Source: an uncultured Armatimonadota bacterium (lineage in GTDB: Bacteria; Armatimonadota; Fimbriimonadia; Fimbriimonadales; Fimbriimonadaceae). From it: 64,000 nt of DNA. Under the pieces are notes generated by a model. It made no database searches. It saw only the letters and a list, made by a program, of their open reading frames with translations, and was not told where the DNA came from. The stretch spans positions 186,001 through 250,000 of the forward strand of contig CAIYLG010000052.1 of the NCBI GenBank assembly GCA_903927025.1, given 5' to 3'. Below, piece by piece: positions 9,609 to 18,548 of the stretch. A program made the position numbers and the translations under genes. How positions within the stretch are numbered: the stretch's first letter is position 1; each line of letters begins with the position of its first letter.

Positions 9609-10664
9609 ATGAGTTCAACGTTTGACGCCGACCTCGCACGCGCTAACTTGATGCGTGTGCGGGCTGACTATGTTGAGGCAGAGAGGATCTGCATCCAGAT
9701 TTTAAAGTCGTATCCGAAGAGTGCGGCAACCCACTCTCTTCTGGGTGACATCCATGCCGATCGAGGTCATCTCGAACAGGCAGCCCACTGGTACGAGCTC
9801 TCTCTCGATCTTGATCCCAGTTCGGCGGCAGACAGGCAAAAGCTGGATGACGTCAAAGAACAAATTGCGGAGCGTGATCACATCTCGTCTGCCGTGCAGC
9901 TTGGCATCCCAGATGACAAAGCCGTGAAATCCGTTTGGATCGCGGCAGGGGCCGTCTGCCTGTTTGTCGTCGCTATCGCCATGGGATTCGCGATTCGCTA
10001 CGGCAATGGAGGTCCACGTAAGGATGCTCCGGTCGTGAAAACTCCGATTCGAGCGAATTCGGACGTCATTGTCACTCAACCCGTTGGCGCTTATGCCGCC
10101 GCGGTTCCTCTCCACACTTCGGTCGTACCCGTCACCCCTATTGCCATCGAAAGTGATAAGCAGCCTTCGCCAACCGGGTCCACCCTTGACGAACAGAGCC
10201 TTGAAGCCGCAGTGGTCGATCGAAGTCCATACGGAGCTCAGCTCGTCAGCCTCGTTCAGGACCCGCGAACTCATGTGGTTCTGATGACATACCTTGCGGG
10301 ACCCAATGACGAACCCCGAGCGATTGGCGCAGACCTTGCTAAAACGCTGTTTCAGCTAAGCTCCGAGCCGCAATTTGTCACGATCCGAGCCATGCGAAGC
10401 GAAAAGCTGGTTTACATGGCAGACGTGCCCAGAGACCGGTATGAGGAGACGCTGACCGAAGAGTGGCAGAAGAATAATCCGGGAGAGAACGCCTGGATTC
10501 CGTACATCATGACCAACGAATGGCCGTCCAAAGATGGCAACGCGAGAACTCCGACCACCGACATGGCCGGTATGGAGCCAACACCTTCAAAGGATGCCCC
10601 GACCAGCCCGTCGTCGGCTGGATCTTCCACCCCCCAGACTCCTCCTGGTAAGTCTGGCGGCTAG
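9609..10664 (+). CDS. TPR-containing single-pass membrane protein
   Basis: I do not recognise a named family. Counting from the ATG at 9609 (351 residues), two tetratricopeptide-like repeats occupy about residues 10-85 (DYVEAERICIQILKSYPKSA and the next unit). One membrane helix follows near 115-135 (VWIAAGAVCLFVVAIAMGF). The rest is a Pro/Thr/Ser-rich linker, a small folded domain with two predicted strand-rich stretches (about 225-310) and a low-complexity Pro/Ser tail. I chose this ATG because GGGGAG lies 9 bp upstream and because longer starts run far into dut. The C-terminal part would face outward. Function unknown. Confidence 0.75.
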   Translation: MSSTFDADLARANLMRVRADYVEAERICIQILKSYPKSAATHSLLGDIHADRGHLEQAAHWYELSLDLDPSSAADRQKLDDVKEQIAERDHISSAVQLGIPDDKAVKSVWIAAGAVCLFVVAIAMGFAIRYGNGGPRKDAPVVKTPIRANSDVIVTQPVGAYAAAVPLHTSVVPVTPIAIESDKQPSPTGSTLDEQSLEAAVVDRSPYGAQLVSLVQDPRTHVVLMTYLAGPNDEPRAIGADLAKTLFQLSSEPQFVTIRAMRSEKLVYMADVPRDRYEETLTEEWQKNNPGENAWIPYIMTNEWPSKDGNARTPTTDMAGMEPTPSKDAPTSPSSAGSSTPQTPPGKSGG

Positions 10665-10702
10665 CGAGAAGTTGGGACGCAACTCGGGCCATAATCCGGT
10701 TA

Positions 10703-11434
10703 ATGCGTCTCTCCCTTCAGCTCTACACTCTCCGCGATGCCCTTGACAAGGACCTCAAAGGCACCTTGGATCAGGTCGCGGAAATTGGTCTCAAATACGT
10801 CGAATTTGCCGGATTCTATGGTCTGTCAGCCGCAGAGTGGAAAGCACTCGCGGACGAGCGTGGCCTCAAGTTCAGCTCTGCTCACATTGGTTACGATCAG
10901 TTCGTCAACGAGTTTGACGCGGTGGTTGCCGACGCCAAGACCCTCGAACTAACTACTGTGATTGTGCCCTGGATCGGTAAGGAGCACTACGAAGAGGGAT
11001 GGGCGAGTTTCGGCAAGAAGCTGGAGCCGATTGGAGCCAAGCTCAAAGAGCACGGCCTTCGACTTGCCTATCACAACCACGCATTCGAGTTCGAGACCGA
11101 CGGCCTAGACGGCCTCTACGGAGCCACCAGTCCCGACCTTCTCAAAGCCCAGCTAGACCTCGCCTGGGTCTCAATTGGCGGCCACGACCCTGTTGCTACC
11201 ATCCAGAAATTCGCGGACCGAACGCCGATGGTTCATCTGAAAGACTACGACCCGACGAAAACCCCACAGTGGCGACCAGCCGGACAGGGCATCCTCAACT
11301 GGGATGAGATCCTCCCAGCCTGCGAAGCCGCCGGAGTGGAATTCGGAGCGATCGAGCTAGATGAGTCGCCAGGCGACCCTATCGACGCCGTCCGAGAGAG
11401 CTATCAGTACTTCGCTTCGAAGGGCCTCTCCTAA
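10703..11434 (+). CDS. Sugar phosphate isomerase/epimerase family (xylose isomerase-like TIM barrel)
   Basis: 243 residues. The N-terminal LSLQLYTLRDAL strand-helix is typical of this AP-endonuclease-2-like TIM barrel family. Metal-site candidates follow barrel order: YHNHAFEFE (His-x-His), LDLAWV, a VHLKDYDP strand and a late GAIELDES Glu. Such enzymes isomerise or epimerise sugars, keto-sugars or inositols; the substrate cannot be read from sequence. No signal peptide, so cytoplasmic. It stands 38 bp after the TPR gene and could be co-transcribed. The following 3' region holds a dispersed repeat. Confidence 0.85.
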   Translation: MRLSLQLYTLRDALDKDLKGTLDQVAEIGLKYVEFAGFYGLSAAEWKALADERGLKFSSAHIGYDQFVNEFDAVVADAKTLELTTVIVPWIGKEHYEEGWASFGKKLEPIGAKLKEHGLRLAYHNHAFEFETDGLDGLYGATSPDLLKAQLDLAWVSIGGHDPVATIQKFADRTPMVHLKDYDPTKTPQWRPAGQGILNWDEILPACEAAGVEFGAIELDESPGDPIDAVRESYQYFASKGLS

Positions 11435-11456
11435 ATCCGGCTCCCTTCCTTTCTTC

Positions 11457-11487
11457 CTCCCGTTGAGCGGAGGGAAGGGGCCCCGGA
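11457..11487. repeat. Dispersed 31-bp 3'-end repeat, copy A
   Basis: A 31-bp segment starting CTCCCGTTGAGCGG and ending GGCCCCGGA. It matches the segment at 42958-42988 at 28 of 31 positions. Both copies lie within 8 bp of the TAG stop of a minus-strand gene and both can form an imperfect hairpin (CTTCC...GGAAG) when read on that strand. Probably a terminator-like or REP-like repeat. Confidence 0.6.
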
Positions 11488-11492
11488 AATTT

Positions 11493-13295
11493 CTAGTTAG
11501 GATCGGGCGGATCAGCGCCAAGATCGTCTATGAACATTTTGGGCGTGGCTCCGCCTTCGCTGATTCGGGTGACCGGAGACCAGCCTGCTGGGCCGGGTCC
11601 CGTGGCAATCTTCAGCCATTCCTCGGCAAAGGCGCGGCGGGAGCGGTTGACCAGCCAGTGGTCTCCCTTATCCTTGGACGCCTTCTGGTATTCCTTCCAT
11701 CGGCTCAGCCAGATGAACTGAACCCCGAGGTGGGACTGCTTCACTCGCCAAAGCAGGGTCGGATTGTTGGCGACCTGTTGCTCCGCGAACTGCCAGATCA
11801 GTTCTGCATCGTGCATCGTGTCATACGACAAAAATTTGGCTTGCATCGAACTGGCAAAGCTGAGGTGAAAAGGCTTGGCGCGGTCCTGCATCAGCTTGAG
11901 ATAGGTATAGATGGGCTGTCCTGCGGGACCGTAGTATCCATCCAAGAATTCATGGATCAGCGCATCGTCATCCAGGTTCGGATTCCACATTAGCTTCGCC
12001 TGCACCCATGCCTTTAGCGCGGCCATGTCCCCTGCAGTGGATTCGTAGGCGCCCTCTTCGAACAGGCCAACGGTGCCATGGGTGCTGAGGAATCGAATCG
12101 TTTGGCCAAAGGTGAAGTAGTTGGGTTGAGGAGCCAAGTACCCGGCGAAATTGGTGGCGTAGTCCCAAACGTAGAGTCGATTGGTCAGCTTGCTCCAGTT
12201 CTTCACATCGTCCGCAAATGACTTGTTGATCTCGGCATCCAAAGGGGAGGAGAAGCTGCACTCAATGCTGCAGAGCCACATGATTACGTTGCTGCGCGGT
12301 CGCATCGATGTCGGCGGCTTTCGTGACCACTGGTAGGCTAATGTGTCGAACGCAACGTTCGGGAACTCCTTTTCAAGTCGCTCCGCTACGAAATTAACTA
12401 GATCTAAGACGAGTGCCGAGTCCGAGCCTTCCTGCTTGGCCTGCGACCGGCATTTTTCGCACTGGCAGGGCTGATAGCAGTCGTTCTGGGATATTGAGAC
12501 GAGGTTGACGGCCGGACTCTGCTTGAGCCGCTCGCGAACCTGTTTAACGACATACTCCCGCAACTCCGGATTCGTCGTACAAAGCTGCGCATCGTGATCG
12601 ACGCGCTTGCCGTTGATCAGGCTGTACCACTCTGGGTGGGTTGCAAACAGCGTAGCGGGCGGCACCAGAACGTAATAGGTGTGGACGAAGTCGTTGGAAA
12701 CGATCTTCCCTCCCTGGGTTTCGTCTAGGCGGGTGTTGATTCCATTGTCAGCGTTGTGAGCCGCCCAGTTGGCATCAAAGGCGTGAAACCAGTAAGGGTC
12801 CCTGTACTCGAACGTGGGATGGTCGTTAACTGCCAGCTTTGGAAGGACTAGGACAGGGCGGCTCGGGATCGTGGTAGCCCAAGGTGCCCAGTAGCGAACG
12901 CCGGCAAGCTGAAGCAAACGAGACGCCGCATAGACCGTTCCACGGGGTCTGCCACCTGCCACAACCAGCTTGGTGCCCACGGATTGAATGACGATGTCCT
13001 CTTGGCCCAGCCGAGCCCACGCCACCTTGGGGAGGAGTTGCGACGCGAACGAGCCCTGTCCAACAACAATGGCGATCTTGGGCAACCGGAGCGGTGAGGA
13101 TACCAAGGGAATGGGGGCGCCCGTGATGTGCGAAAGAGTGTCCTGCAGGTCTTTGGCGGCGTGGAGTTCAGCGGACGTAGCGCCCGCTTGAGTCACCACC
13201 GTTACTAGAGCTTTACCATGGTCTGCCACCTTTATCTGTGCGGGGCATAACGAGCCCACGGCGAGGCCCAGAAAGATCGCTGCGATGCGCTTCAT
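11493..13295 (-). CDS. Secreted DUF4838 domain protein, probable glycan-active enzyme
   Basis: 600 residues with an N-terminal signal peptide (MKRIAAIFLGLAVGSLCPAQ, cleavage near residue 19-20). The first ~150 residues resemble the alpha/beta hexosaminidase- or glucuronidase-like N-terminal domain (PIPLVSSP, VAGGRPRGTVYAASRLLQ). The middle carries the DUF4838 block with QNDCYQPCQCEKC, a Cys-rich possible metal or disulphide motif, and LAYQWSRKPP. DUF4838 proteins are relatives of TIM-barrel glycosidases such as GH20/GH67, but their activity is not established. It is divergent to a secreted GH3 enzyme with a 56-bp shared promoter region, which suggests a shared glycan-degrading task. Confidence 0.82.
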   Translation of the reverse strand: MKRIAAIFLGLAVGSLCPAQIKVADHGKALVTVVTQAGATSAELHAAKDLQDTLSHITGAPIPLVSSPLRLPKIAIVVGQGSFASQLLPKVAWARLGQEDIVIQSVGTKLVVAGGRPRGTVYAASRLLQLAGVRYWAPWATTIPSRPVLVLPKLAVNDHPTFEYRDPYWFHAFDANWAAHNADNGINTRLDETQGGKIVSNDFVHTYYVLVPPATLFATHPEWYSLINGKRVDHDAQLCTTNPELREYVVKQVRERLKQSPAVNLVSISQNDCYQPCQCEKCRSQAKQEGSDSALVLDLVNFVAERLEKEFPNVAFDTLAYQWSRKPPTSMRPRSNVIMWLCSIECSFSSPLDAEINKSFADDVKNWSKLTNRLYVWDYATNFAGYLAPQPNYFTFGQTIRFLSTHGTVGLFEEGAYESTAGDMAALKAWVQAKLMWNPNLDDDALIHEFLDGYYGPAGQPIYTYLKLMQDRAKPFHLSFASSMQAKFLSYDTMHDAELIWQFAEQQVANNPTLLWRVKQSHLGVQFIWLSRWKEYQKASKDKGDHWLVNRSRRAFAEEWLKIATGPGPAGWSPVTRISEGGATPKMFIDDLGADPPDPN

Positions 13296-13351
13296 CCCTC
13301 CATTCTTCCCTAAACGGGTCTGGGTAGTATCGGATCAACCGCAGTGTCTCT

Positions 13352-15949
13352 ATGAACCGACATAAGCTTCTCTTTTCGACCCTGTTGCCCCTGGCATTTC
13401 TAGTGGCACATGCGCAGCAGCCCGCCTACAAGAACCCCAAGCTGCCCATAGAAGCTCGAGTCGAAGACCTGCTTCGCCGGATGACGACCCAGGAAAAGCT
13501 GAACCAGCTTCGCTGTGACGGCAGTCTGTGGGAAAAGTACATTGAGACCACCAGCTTCGGAGAAACGCTTGACGTGCTGCGGCCCAAGACCAATCTTGAT
13601 GCGGCGAAGTACGCCAACGAAATACAGAAGCGTGCTCAGAAGTCTCGTTTGGGCATCCCAATGATCATCCACGATGAGGCACTCCATGGCCTTATCGGCA
13701 ACGGGACCACGAGTTTTCCTCAGTCCATCGGTATGGCTGCAACGTGGAATCCGGACATCGTGGGAAAGGTCGCTACTGCCATCGCAGAAGAAACTCGAGC
13801 CCGCGGCGTTCGGCACGTTCTCTCCCCCGTGATCAACGTGATCCGCGATGCAAGATGGGGCCGAGTCGAGGAGACGTACGGAGAAGACCCTTTGCTGTCT
13901 TCAAAGATGGGTGTCTCCTTCGTCAAGGCGTTTGAGTCGCACGGCGTCGCCACAACCCCAAAGCACTACGTGGATAACTCCGGAGATGGCGGGCGGGATA
14001 GCCACGCTGTCGAAATCTCTGAGCGTTCGCTGCGGGAGGTCTATCTTCCCCCGTTTGAAGCTGTGATCAGAGAAGGCGGCGCCAGCACTGTGATGTCCAG
14101 TTACAACTCGCTGAATGGCGTCGCATGCTCTGCCAACCATTGGCTGCTTACTGATATTTTGCGCGGCGAGTATGGGTTCAAGGGATGGGTCGCTAGCGAC
14201 TATGGCGCAGTGGACGGCATCCTCAACCTCCACCACAATACCGGCTCTGCAAAGGACACTGCGGCAGCCGCTATCAACGCGGGGATGGACTCAGAATGGC
14301 CAAGTGTTTACATTTTTGGCCAGGGTCTAGACGATGCGGTCAAAGAAGGACTGATCAGCCCCAAAACTCTCAATGAGTCCGTTCGCCGCGTTCTGCGAAT
14401 CAAGTTCAAGGTCGGAATGTTCGAGGACCCGTACGCGGACGAAGCGCACGTCGAGCAGATTGTTCAATCTGCCGCCCACAGAGAAACTGCCCTCGAAGCC
14501 GCTCGACAGGCGATGACGCTTCTTAAGAATGACGGGCACACGCTTCCGCTTAAAAAGTCGGTTCGCTCCATCGCCGTTATTGGCCAGGGTGCCATGGGTG
14601 GAGACTCCCAGCTTGGAGGCTACAGCGGTACGAACGCTCCTGTCATCTCAGTCCTGGATGGCATCAAAGCGAAGCTTGGCGCTGGTGTAAGGGTTGAGTA
14701 CGCGAAGGGAAGCGACTACCATGGCGCCGATTCCCTGCCTGCCATTCCAGCATCGGCATATCGGAACCTGAAAGGGGAGTACTTCACCAATCAAACGCTC
14801 TCTGGCCAACCCGAGATTATCCGATCAGACGACCAAATTGACTTCAACTGGGGCGAAGGCTCTCCGAATGCCCTAATCCCCAACGACCACTTCTCCGCAC
14901 GTTGGACGGGAAGCCTGGTTGCTCCAAAGACAGGTGACTACACTCTCTCCTTGAGCTCGGACGATGGAGCGCGTCTGTTCCTCAATGGAAAGAAGGTTCT
15001 CGACGACTGGACAGTGCATGCGGCAAAGGCATCTACCACGACCATTCACCTGGAAAAGGGCGAACCAGTGCCATTCAAGTTGGAGTATTTCGAGGAAGCT
15101 GGCCAAGCAAGCTGCCAACTGGGTTGGGGGCTTAAGGGAGTCGCCAGTCCTGAGATTGAAGAGGCGGTGGAACTTGCCAAGAATTCAGACGTGACCGTCA
15201 TCGTGGCGGGAATTATTGAAGGCGAGGGCCAAGATCGAGCTTTCCTCGACCTTCCTGGCAATCAAGAAGAGCTGATTCAAAGGGTTGCCGCCACCGGTAA
15301 GCCGGTAGTGGTCGTGCTGATGGCAGGGGCTCCGGTGACGATGCAGCATTGGATCGATCGTGTGCCCGCCATCTTGGATGCCTGGTATCCCGGGCAGGAG
15401 GGAGGCACCGCCGTTGCAGATGCGCTTTTCGGAGACGTGAATCCTGGTGGAAAGCTCCCGATGACGTTCCCGCTCAGCGTAGGGCAGTGCCCAACCTACT
15501 ACAACCTAGAGCCAACAGGTCGCGGCTATGACTACGTCGATCTGAGCGGCAAGCCGCAGTTCCCATTTGGCTTCGGTCTCAGCTACACCTCATTTGAGTA
15601 CAGCAATCTCACGCTCACGCCGTCATCCATCGGTAAGACCCAAAACATCGAGGTTTCATTTGACGTGGTAAATACTGGCGAAGTGGCCGGAGATGAAACT
15701 CCTCAGCTGTACCTCCACCAAAGCGTCTCCTCAGTCGTTCGACCGCTCAAGGAGCTCATTGATTTTAAGAGAATCAGTCTCGCGCCAGGTGAGAAGAGGA
15801 CGATAAAGTTCACGGTCAAGCCCAATCAGCTCGCCATCTGGAACGCGAAGATGAAGCGAGTGGTGGAACCAGGCAAGTTCGAATTCATGGTCGGCAGCTC
15901 TTCGTCAGATATTCGTCTGAACGGTACTGCTGCCGTGAAGGAGAGGTGA
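13352..15949 (+). CDS. Secreted GH3 beta-glycosidase with inserted PA14 domain
   Basis: 865 residues. Signal peptide 1-21. The GH3 N-terminal TIM barrel covers about 35-360, with the KHY motif at 204-206 and the nucleophile Asp in ASDYG (D283). The (alpha/beta)6 domain starts near 380 and is interrupted by a PA14 carbohydrate-binding domain at about 470-600 (YFTNQ...SDDGARLFLNGKKV). It resumes at about 600-745, with GEGQDRAFLDLPGNQ, and ends in a fibronectin III-like domain at about 770-855. This architecture is common in beta-glucosidases and beta-xylosidases that trim oligosaccharides from non-reducing ends; the exact sugar is undetermined. Divergent partner of the DUF4838 gene. Confidence 0.93.
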   Translation: MNRHKLLFSTLLPLAFLVAHAQQPAYKNPKLPIEARVEDLLRRMTTQEKLNQLRCDGSLWEKYIETTSFGETLDVLRPKTNLDAAKYANEIQKRAQKSRLGIPMIIHDEALHGLIGNGTTSFPQSIGMAATWNPDIVGKVATAIAEETRARGVRHVLSPVINVIRDARWGRVEETYGEDPLLSSKMGVSFVKAFESHGVATTPKHYVDNSGDGGRDSHAVEISERSLREVYLPPFEAVIREGGASTVMSSYNSLNGVACSANHWLLTDILRGEYGFKGWVASDYGAVDGILNLHHNTGSAKDTAAAAINAGMDSEWPSVYIFGQGLDDAVKEGLISPKTLNESVRRVLRIKFKVGMFEDPYADEAHVEQIVQSAAHRETALEAARQAMTLLKNDGHTLPLKKSVRSIAVIGQGAMGGDSQLGGYSGTNAPVISVLDGIKAKLGAGVRVEYAKGSDYHGADSLPAIPASAYRNLKGEYFTNQTLSGQPEIIRSDDQIDFNWGEGSPNALIPNDHFSARWTGSLVAPKTGDYTLSLSSDDGARLFLNGKKVLDDWTVHAAKASTTTIHLEKGEPVPFKLEYFEEAGQASCQLGWGLKGVASPEIEEAVELAKNSDVTVIVAGIIEGEGQDRAFLDLPGNQEELIQRVAATGKPVVVVLMAGAPVTMQHWIDRVPAILDAWYPGQEGGTAVADALFGDVNPGGKLPMTFPLSVGQCPTYYNLEPTGRGYDYVDLSGKPQFPFGFGLSYTSFEYSNLTLTPSSIGKTQNIEVSFDVVNTGEVAGDETPQLYLHQSVSSVVRPLKELIDFKRISLAPGEKRTIKFTVKPNQLAIWNAKMKRVVEPGKFEFMVGSSSSDIRLNGTAAVKER

Positions 15950-15996
15950 GCCTTTCAAGCTTGGGGATGTCGTTTCTTGACCCGCACCGAGGGGCT

Positions 15997-16446
15997 CTAG
16001 TCCAGCGACTTGAGCGTCTTCACGTAGGTCTTCAGGACATCACGGACGATCGCTCTAACGTCCGTCGCGTGGTGATGGTCACTTGCCGTGCTCTTGGCTA
16101 TCTGCCCGACCGCTTGGGCGGCTGTGGTTTCACCGGTCTGCACGGAGCGGTACCAGGTGCCCGCCTTTGCATCTGTTAGATTGATCTCAAGACCATTTAG
16201 CTTGAGAAATGTGATCAGCGCCACGAAGGTGGTTGAGTCATTTCCCTGATCCAAAGGCTGCATCTTGGGGAAGCCCTTTAGGAACCTTGCCGCTTGGGAT
16301 TCGATCTGCCGACTCTCTCCGTAAGCGTACTGGTAGTAAGTGGCCTCTTCCAGCTTAGCAAAGCTGTAGCCGTTCACCTTTTCGGTGATCTGGAGGTTGA
16401 TCCATAAAATGTCTTGGACCGTGAGATAGTGCAGCTGAGATGCCAT
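15997..16446 (-). CDS. Doc/Fic-like protein with degenerate catalytic motif
   Basis: 149 residues from the ATG at 16446; a TTG 36 bp further up is possible but has no better support. The opening LTVQDILWINLQITEKV and the helix FVALITFLKLNGLEI match the layout of the death-on-curing (Doc) branch of the Fic fold. The active-site loop reads QPLDQGNDSTT at 63-73 where active members have HxFxD(A/G)NKRTA: the catalytic His is Gln, and Lys-Arg is Asp-Ser. The Asn and Gly remain. AMP- or phosphate-transfer activity is therefore unlikely. No antitoxin gene is adjacent. Fold assignment by eye only. Confidence 0.55.
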   Translation of the reverse strand: MASQLHYLTVQDILWINLQITEKVNGYSFAKLEEATYYQYAYGESRQIESQAARFLKGFPKMQPLDQGNDSTTFVALITFLKLNGLEINLTDAKAGTWYRSVQTGETTAAQAVGQIAKSTASDHHHATDVRAIVRDVLKTYVKTLKSLD

Positions 16447-16553
16447 GTAGCTCGCTCGAACCGGCGACTTCCTGAATAGCAATGGGAGTCCGCAGGCAAG
16501 CGCAAGTCTACTTTCTTTCCCGTCCCCACCGCCATTGCAGGCAATGTCCCTAG

Positions 16554-18284
16554 GTGGGCTGCCTCCAAAAGTTGGGTACCGTAAATGTATTGGCTAAACC
16601 GACTCGGGATACCCTCGATTCGAAGTTGCCCAAGCTAATCCAGGCACTTCGGAACTACAGCCTTCAGACGTTTTCGCATGACCTTGTTGCCGGCGTAACG
16701 GTGGGCCTTGTTGCGTTGCCCCTTGCGATGGCATTTTCCATCAGCAGCGGCATGAGTCCGCAGGCAGGCATATACACCGCAATCGTGGCCGGCTTCATTG
16801 CTTCGGCTCTCGGCGGTTCGCAGGCACAGATCAGTGGTCCGACTGGCGCTTTCGTCGTGGTGGTTGCCGGCATCGTGGCGAAGTTTGGGGTGAGCGGTCT
16901 CTTCGTTTGCACCCTGATGGCTGGAGTGATGCTGGTTGCTCTTGGCGCGACTGGGCTCGGATCTGCCGTCAAATTCATCCCTCGTCCGGTTGTGGTTGGC
17001 TTTACCAACGGTATTGCCCTCCTCATCGCCAGCACCCAGGTGAAGGATTTCCTGGGATTACAGATTGATAAGGTTCCCGGTGACTTCCTGGGGCGAGGGG
17101 CGGCGATAGGCCGTGCGATTGGCACCATCAGCCCTGCCGCTACCGCACTGGCAGGTGTCGCGCTGCTCACACTGATCCTCTTCAGGAAATTCGCACCAAA
17201 AATCCCAGGAGCCATCGTCGTATTGGTGGTTGGAACTGCGGCGGCGTCGCTTCTGCACCTCCCCATTGAAACGATCCAATCGAAGTTTCACGGCATTCCC
17301 CGCGGCTTGCCCGGCTTCAGCTTTCCGAGCGTCTCGATGGCGACCGTTCAGGCGCTGCTCTCGCCCGCGATTACGGTGGCGATGCTCGGCGCGATTGAGT
17401 CTCTTATGTCCGCTGTCGTCTCAGACAGGATGATGAAGGACAAGCACAACCCGAACGTTGAGCTTATCGCTCAAGGGTTGGCCAATATCGCTTCGCCCCT
17501 CTTTGGGGGGCTCCCCGCGACGGGAGCGATCGCCCGGACCGCGACCAATATTCGGTCTGGAGCGAAGACGCCGGTCGCAGGAATTATTCACGCAATCACT
17601 TTGGTGGTGATCCTCTTGGTGGCAGCGCCACTTGCCAACCTCATCCCGCTTAGCCTGCTGGCGGCGATTCTGATGATGGTCGCCTACAACATGGGCGAGT
17701 GGGCGGAAATCCCGCAGATCCTTCGCCTGGCGGCGGCAGATATCGCGGTATGGGGCGTCACGTTTGCCCTCACTGTATTCGCCGACCTCACGGTTGCCGT
17801 TCAGACAGGCATGATTTTGGCGGCGCTGGTCTACATCACCAAGGTGACGCGAACCACAACCGTCTCCAAGGTGACCGACGACTATCTCACCGATGGTCAT
17901 GACCATAACCTTCTGTTCCACGAACTCCCCATGGGCGTTGCCATCTTCCGAATTCACGGTCCGTTCCTCTTCGGTTCGACCGACAAGATCGCCGAGATCA
18001 CCGATGAAATGGACTCGCTTCCGCCAGTCGTGATCATCCGGTTGCGCAACATGACTGCCATTGATGCCACTGGAATCCAAGCGCTTGAAGAAATGACGCG
18101 CGATTTGGTTTCAGGCGGAAGACACGTCCTGTTCTGCGGCATGCGAGAGCAACCGGAGAAGCTGATGCGCAAGAGCGGCTTTGAGCACCACGTTGGTGAA
18201 GAGAACTGTTGCGCCAACGTCAAGGTGGCGCTTTCACGCGCCGAAGAAATCCTAAACGGCTCAACCGGCGCGCTCGCTCTCTAG
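16554..18284 (+). CDS. SulP family anion transporter with C-terminal STAS domain
   Basis: 576 residues. About 10-14 hydrophobic helices from residue 35 to 430, starting with FSHDLVAGVTVGLVALPLAMAF and followed by QAGIYTAIVAGF and GPTGAFVVVVAG, the SulP signature region. The STAS domain at about 445-560 has the AIDATGIQALEE loop, where a Ser or Thr is the usual regulatory phosphorylation site. SulP proteins carry sulfate, bicarbonate or dicarboxylates; the substrate is not readable. The start is uncertain: GTG at 16554 is used, but the TTG codons at 16572 and 16590 are in frame, and none has a convincing SD. Confidence 0.93.
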   Translation: MGCLQKLGTVNVLAKPTRDTLDSKLPKLIQALRNYSLQTFSHDLVAGVTVGLVALPLAMAFSISSGMSPQAGIYTAIVAGFIASALGGSQAQISGPTGAFVVVVAGIVAKFGVSGLFVCTLMAGVMLVALGATGLGSAVKFIPRPVVVGFTNGIALLIASTQVKDFLGLQIDKVPGDFLGRGAAIGRAIGTISPAATALAGVALLTLILFRKFAPKIPGAIVVLVVGTAAASLLHLPIETIQSKFHGIPRGLPGFSFPSVSMATVQALLSPAITVAMLGAIESLMSAVVSDRMMKDKHNPNVELIAQGLANIASPLFGGLPATGAIARTATNIRSGAKTPVAGIIHAITLVVILLVAAPLANLIPLSLLAAILMMVAYNMGEWAEIPQILRLAAADIAVWGVTFALTVFADLTVAVQTGMILAALVYITKVTRTTTVSKVTDDYLTDGHDHNLLFHELPMGVAIFRIHGPFLFGSTDKIAEITDEMDSLPPVVIIRLRNMTAIDATGIQALEEMTRDLVSGGRHVLFCGMREQPEKLMRKSGFEHHVGEENCCANVKVALSRAEEILNGSTGALAL

Positions 18285-18325
18285 GCTTCATTGCTCGCTC
18301 TGATCGGAATTATGTGACGATGGAG

Positions 18326-18476
18326 CACAGTTAGGAGCCGATGTTATGAGAGTCAACGCGAAGAAGCGTGAACAGGTCTCCCACGAACGAAATGGGAAAA
18401 CCGTCATTTAGGCGGGAGAACAGACCTAAAACATGAGGACGGCCGCAACCCGCTTCATCGGGCTCCCGTAGCTGTG
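18326..18476 (+). ncRNA. Candidate structured RNA / 5' leader of the DUF3352-like gene
   Basis: The region closes on itself with long-range pairing: CACAG (18326-18330) with CTGTG (18472-18476), and GGAGCCGATG (18334-18343) with CATCGGGCTCC (18456-18466, one bulged G). Inside are an ACGC/GCGT hairpin (18356-18369), a CCCA/TGGG hairpin (18380-18396) and AGGTCT (18374-18379) with AGACCT (18422-18427). A competing TTTAGG/CCTAAA pair (18407-18412 with 18425-18430) is enclosed by CCGTC/GACGG (18401-18405 with 18438-18442). Mutually exclusive stems are what a switch would show. I matched it to no known riboswitch consensus. A further hairpin TTCCGC/GCGGAA lies downstream near 18495-18512. Confidence 0.4.
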
Positions 18477-18548
18477 GCGATTACTAGGAAAAGTTCCGCG
18501 ATACTAGCGGAAGTCGAATAAGATGAGTTACGTCAGAGAGGTCTAACC

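Noticed and set aside
18346-18411. 21-codon mini-ORF with AGGAG upstream in the DUF3352-like leader
   Set aside because: It falls inside the paired RNA region and its translation (MRVNAKKREQ...) is not distinctive; a leader peptide cannot be excluded but is not supported.
18326-18476. Known riboswitch (c-di-GMP, cobalamin, ydaO-type, SAM) or SRP/6S RNA
   Set aside because: None of the conserved core sequences I know for these classes is present, so I kept it only as an unassigned structured RNA candidate.
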